Source of the DNA: CAZFHZ01 sp964519015
GTDB taxonomy: Bacteria > Blakebacterota > Blakebacteria > Blakebacterales > CAYUVJ01
DNA length: 25,165 bases
Direction: 5' to 3'
NCBI GenBank assembly: GCA_964519015.1
Contig: CAZFHZ010000042.1
Coordinates: 1-25,165 of the forward strand
The translations under genes and the position numbers were made by a program. Of the stretch, positions 22,280-25,165 are shown piece after piece. The notes beneath the pieces are model-generated. The model searched no databases. It had not been told where the DNA came from and saw only the letters and a program-made list of their open reading frames with translations. The stretch's first letter is position 1. Each line of letters starts with the position of its first letter.

Positions 22280-24466
22280 ATGCGCGTTCGCTCACTCCCA
22301 CTCCTGACGTCGCTCGTCCCCCTGGCCCTGCTGGCGGCCGCCTGCGCCGCCCCCCGGGTCACCGAGACGGTCCGGCACCTGACGCCGAATCTGTCCGAGG
22401 AGCGGATGCTCGACCTGCAGGTCGCCCTGATCCTGGGCGACAGTGCGACCCGGCGGCAAGCCCGCCGGGCCGACGACCTGGAGGGCTGGCTGGACGCCTG
22501 GTGGGCCCAGCGCGACCCCTCCCCCGGCACTCCGGAGAACGAGGCCCTGCTCGTCTACCGGGCGCGGGCGAAGTACCTGGTCACCAAGTTCCCCGGCACC
22601 CCCTTCGGGGAGTGGCCCCTGGTCTGGAACTACTTCCTGCTCTACGGCCCGGCCGACCAGCGGGGACCTGACTTCGTCCCCTGGATCCGCCCCGAGGAAG
22701 CGGAGCGTCAGCGCACCCCGTCGATGGTGCTGGGTTACCTGCGGGAGCGTCTCCAGTACGGTACCCCCGAACCCTTCCAGCTGATCATCGACAAAGACCG
22801 CCTGGTGAAGGACCCGGAACGGAAGATCCCCAAGGTCCCCCCCTCCCTCGACGGGGTGTGGGCGACCCTGGAGGATCCCGCCTCCTCGGTGATCGAACGC
22901 CGCCAGGCCCTCACCCGGCTCTCCTGGTACGAGCTCCCCATGGTGGCCGAGCGCCTGCTGGCAATCCCCGATTCACGCTGGACGGCCATGCCCGACGTGC
23001 AGCAGTCCGCCTTCACCCGCCTGGCCCGGCGGATGGCCTATCAGCATCCGATCGAGGAACTCCGGCGTCTGGCTGCCATGGGGGCGGCCGGGGCCGGTCC
23101 GGCCGGTCTGATGCGCCGCGCCGCCGCGCCGAGCTATTCCGCCATCCTCTTCCAGGCCGACCTGCAGGCGCTCAGCGACCGCCAGTGGTGGCTCCCCCGT
23201 AACCCCACCCGGGGGCCGCACCCCCGGTTGTGGACCGACCCCGAGGGGTTGCTGGCCGACCTGGCCCAGCAGTACCGGGACGACGACCGGATGACCGGCT
23301 GGGATTGGCGGGGCGACCTCAACCTGGCCATGGGAACCCCCGCCTTCCTCGACCAGCGCAACCGGCTGGCCCACTACCTCTGGGGGACCCCTGAGATCTA
23401 CGGAATCGGCACCAGCATGCTCGGCTGGGTCGAGGCCGTCCGCCAGGAGGACCTGCTGGCCCGCTTTGTCCAGGACGTGGAACGGCGCGACCGGGAACAG
23501 CGAGCAGAGGCCGATGCCGCGGCCCAGACCCTCTCTCGGGCCCTGGGCTCAAGCGGCGGCGGGGGGAACCAGGTCACCGACTCCATGCTCGACCAGCTGC
23601 AGGTGCTCGCCCCCCCCAGCGTTTTCCGCGTCTCCCTGCCGGAGAACGCGCCCCACATCCGGCTGCAGATCGACGTAGTGGCCTTCCCCGCCGGGGGGGA
23701 TTCGGTCGAGGTCCAGGCCTCCTTCGGGATCCCGGCCGATGACGTCTCCTTCCGGCAGACCGAGCAGGGGTGGGTGACCGACCTGAAGTGCAACCTGATC
23801 CTGGTTGACCGCCGGCTCCAGGTCCGCAAGGCCATGACCCGGCAGGAGGGGTACACGATCGGCGGCAGCGGACAGATCACCGGACTCAGCTTCCTGGACG
23901 TCTTCCGCTTCCAAGCCGCCCCGGGCAGCTACATCGCCTACCTCTCCGCGGAGGATCCGCGGACCGGCCGCCAGGGGGGTGTGCTGGTCAGCGTCGACCT
24001 CTCCGGCATGACCCGGGAAGGATTGCGGGTCTCCCCCATCCTGCTGGCGGCCGATATCTCGCCGGCCCGGGAGGTGGGCAAATTCACCCGCGGCGACCTG
24101 CAGATCCTCCCCATCCCCTCCCGCCAGGTCGAAGCGGGACGGGACCTGTGGTGCTACTTCGAACTCGACAACCTGGCTCGTTCCGACGTGGGGGACTACG
24201 ACTGGGACGAGACCTACTACGTGATCCCGGACACGCGCGGCGAGGGAATCGTACGCATTCACACCGACGAGCAGCACACCAGCCTGCAGCCGCTGGCGCG
24301 CCGCAACATCGCCCTCGGACTGAGTGGGCTGGCCGCCACCTACACCGGACCGGTCTTCCTGGTGGTCCAGGCGGTGGATCAGGTCAGCGGCCGTCAGGCG
24401 ATCGGCGCGACCCGGTTCACCCTGCTCCCACCGGTGGGTCCCCCTCCCCCCGGACCGGACCGGTAG
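22280..24466 (+). CDS. GWxTD-type lipoprotein
   Basis: 728 aa. The signal peptide ends LALLAAAC with Cys22 as lipid anchor. Residues about 75-135 resemble the GWxTD domain found mainly in the FCB superphylum: AWWAQRDPSPGTPENEALL matches its WxxRDPTPGTPENE segment, and YFLLYGPADQ matches the VYILYGPPD segment, but the naming GWxTD motif itself is replaced (GEWPLVWNY). A helical middle region and a beta-rich C-terminal half (from about 470, with LSGMTREGLRVSPILLA) follow, as in longer family members. Its role is unknown, probably at the cell envelope. The last 50 bp overlap the 3' end of the convergent AMMECR1-domain gene. Confidence 0.82.
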   Translation: MRVRSLPLLTSLVPLALLAAACAAPRVTETVRHLTPNLSEERMLDLQVALILGDSATRRQARRADDLEGWLDAWWAQRDPSPGTPENEALLVYRARAKYLVTKFPGTPFGEWPLVWNYFLLYGPADQRGPDFVPWIRPEEAERQRTPSMVLGYLRERLQYGTPEPFQLIIDKDRLVKDPERKIPKVPPSLDGVWATLEDPASSVIERRQALTRLSWYELPMVAERLLAIPDSRWTAMPDVQQSAFTRLARRMAYQHPIEELRRLAAMGAAGAGPAGLMRRAAAPSYSAILFQADLQALSDRQWWLPRNPTRGPHPRLWTDPEGLLADLAQQYRDDDRMTGWDWRGDLNLAMGTPAFLDQRNRLAHYLWGTPEIYGIGTSMLGWVEAVRQEDLLARFVQDVERRDREQRAEADAAAQTLSRALGSSGGGGNQVTDSMLDQLQVLAPPSVFRVSLPENAPHIRLQIDVVAFPAGGDSVEVQASFGIPADDVSFRQTEQGWVTDLKCNLILVDRRLQVRKAMTRQEGYTIGGSGQITGLSFLDVFRFQAAPGSYIAYLSAEDPRTGRQGGVLVSVDLSGMTREGLRVSPILLAADISPAREVGKFTRGDLQILPIPSRQVEAGRDLWCYFELDNLARSDVGDYDWDETYYVIPDTRGEGIVRIHTDEQHTSLQPLARRNIALGLSGLAATYTGPVFLVVQAVDQVSGRQAIGATRFTLLPPVGPPPPGPDR

Positions 24467-25025
24467 CGGTCACCGAGCGGAAACGCCACAGCCGTGCCCC
24501 GGGGTCGCGCCAGGCCTCGGGGCTTAGACCGGCCTTGTGGGCCAGGTTGGTGAAGAAGGTCTCGGCATCCCACCCGGTCTCCACCGCCACCTCCGGCAGA
24601 TAGAGGGCGCGCCGGCCCTGCAGGTCGAGCACCACCCCGTCCACCCCGGCCCGCCACTCCGCGATGTCCGCCAGGGGCTCGTGCGGGGTCAGGATGGAGA
24701 CCGTGACCTCCACCTCCTCCAGTTCCGAAGCCGTCACCGGTGGGAAACGGGGATCCTCGAGGGCCGACTGCTGGGCCGCCTGCCAGGCCGCTTCCACCAT
24801 AGGCAGCACCGGGTAGGGGAGTCCGATACAGCCGCGCAGCATTTCCCCCCGTCTCAGGGTGACGAAGATGCCGCACGGCTGGTCGAAGGGGGGGGTGCGC
24901 GGCAGGTCGCCGGGGGGTGGGGTGCGCCCCCGGGTCACGGCCGCTTCCAGAGCGCGGCGCACCACCGGCAGCAATCCGGCGGCGGCCTGCTCCCAGGTCG
25001 GGTCGATGGTCGGAGAAACGTCCAT
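24417..25025 (-). CDS. AMMECR1-domain protein
   Basis: 202 aa. The conserved core LRGCIG is at residues 63-68, preceded by GIFVTLRRGE. AAWQAAQQSALEDPRFPPVTASEL and EVEVTVSILTP are typical of the AMMECR1 family, whose biochemical role is not established. The ending FFTNLAHKAGLSPEAWRD also fits. ATG 25025 begins the domain (frame open upstream to 25157); no strong ribosome binding site is visible. The 3' end overlaps the GWxTD-like gene by 50 bp on the opposite strand. It stands alone here, without its frequent MEMO partner. Confidence 0.9.
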   Translation of the reverse strand: MDVSPTIDPTWEQAAAGLLPVVRRALEAAVTRGRTPPPGDLPRTPPFDQPCGIFVTLRRGEMLRGCIGLPYPVLPMVEAAWQAAQQSALEDPRFPPVTASELEEVEVTVSILTPHEPLADIAEWRAGVDGVVLDLQGRRALYLPEVAVETGWDAETFFTNLAHKAGLSPEAWRDPGARLWRFRSVTATGPVRGEGDPPVGAG

Positions 25026-25165
25026 GCCCCGAGTCTGGCACCGCCGGTGCCGCCCGCGCAAGTCGCAGGGTGCTGCCGGTTGCCCTCCCCCCGCAGCCGG
25101 GACTAGTGTCCATCGCGATCGTCGCCGCGCCTTGCATCTGCTACCCTGTCGGCGCAACGAAATGA
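25026..25165. other. Right-edge non-coding stretch
   Basis: Upstream of the AMMECR1-domain gene and running to the window edge. No convincing gene, hairpin or promoter is seen. A plus-strand TGCTACCCT (25138-25146, extended -10-like) followed by an ATG at 25162 hints at a gene starting at the edge, but too little sequence remains to judge. Confidence 0.3.

Noticed and set aside
19974..25025. AMMECR1 and radical SAM genes as an AmmeMemoRadiSam set
   Set aside because: They are not adjacent, no MEMO gene is present, and the radical SAM protein has a different cysteine spacing from the one I expect for that system.

Overview
The window is GC-rich, densely coded bacterial DNA with no tRNA, rRNA, mobile element or CRISPR array. 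A GWxTD-type lipoprotein, many envelope lipoproteins and beta-barrels, a UPF0182 membrane protein and multihaem cytochromes suggest a Gram-negative member of the FCB superphylum (for example Gemmatimonadota, Krumholzibacteriota or Eisenbacteria-like). That placement is an inference. A run of 10 N at 16124-16133 shows this is a scaffold, probably metagenome-derived.

Layout: 1-642 (-) is the N-terminal part of a B12-dependent ribonucleotide reductase (nrdJ). It diverges, across overlapping sigma70-like promoters, from a GAF/HATPase histidine-kinase-like gene (928-2121, +). From 10088 down to 2147 (-) lies one long gene set: an Fe-S-type Rrf2 regulator, a tetrahaem c554-like cytochrome, a nine-haem lipoprotein, a decahaem MtrA/DmsE-like cytochrome, an MtrB-like outer-membrane barrel, a CcmF haem lyase and a stand-alone receiver domain. 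Together these read as a porin-cytochrome conduit for extracellular electron transfer, with a maturation factor and a redox regulator. Three of its gaps carry perfect hairpins.

Facing it (+, 10444-13808) is an operon of three unrecognised envelope genes: a secreted helical protein, a probable beta-barrel and a lipoprotein. It is preceded by a textbook -24/-12 sigma54 promoter with a dyad about 145 bp further upstream, and it ends at a hairpin terminator. Next is a UPF0182 family gene (14068-16825, +) interrupted by the N run. The flanks share a 6-bp overlap, and removing it restores a 913-codon frame. A 15-bp hairpin separates it from a convergent mannose-1-phosphate guanylyltransferase (16943-18040, -).

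The right part holds a 71-aa protein of unknown role (-), a cyclic-nucleotide-binding-domain protein that appears to be leaderless (+), a Spy/CpxP-like periplasmic protein with 14-residue tandem repeats (-), a radical SAM protein and a lipoprotein (both -), a GWxTD-like lipoprotein (+) with a clear sigma70 promoter, and an AMMECR1-domain protein (-) whose 3' end overlaps it. The cytochrome conduit and the sigma54-driven envelope operon beside it are the most interesting parts.
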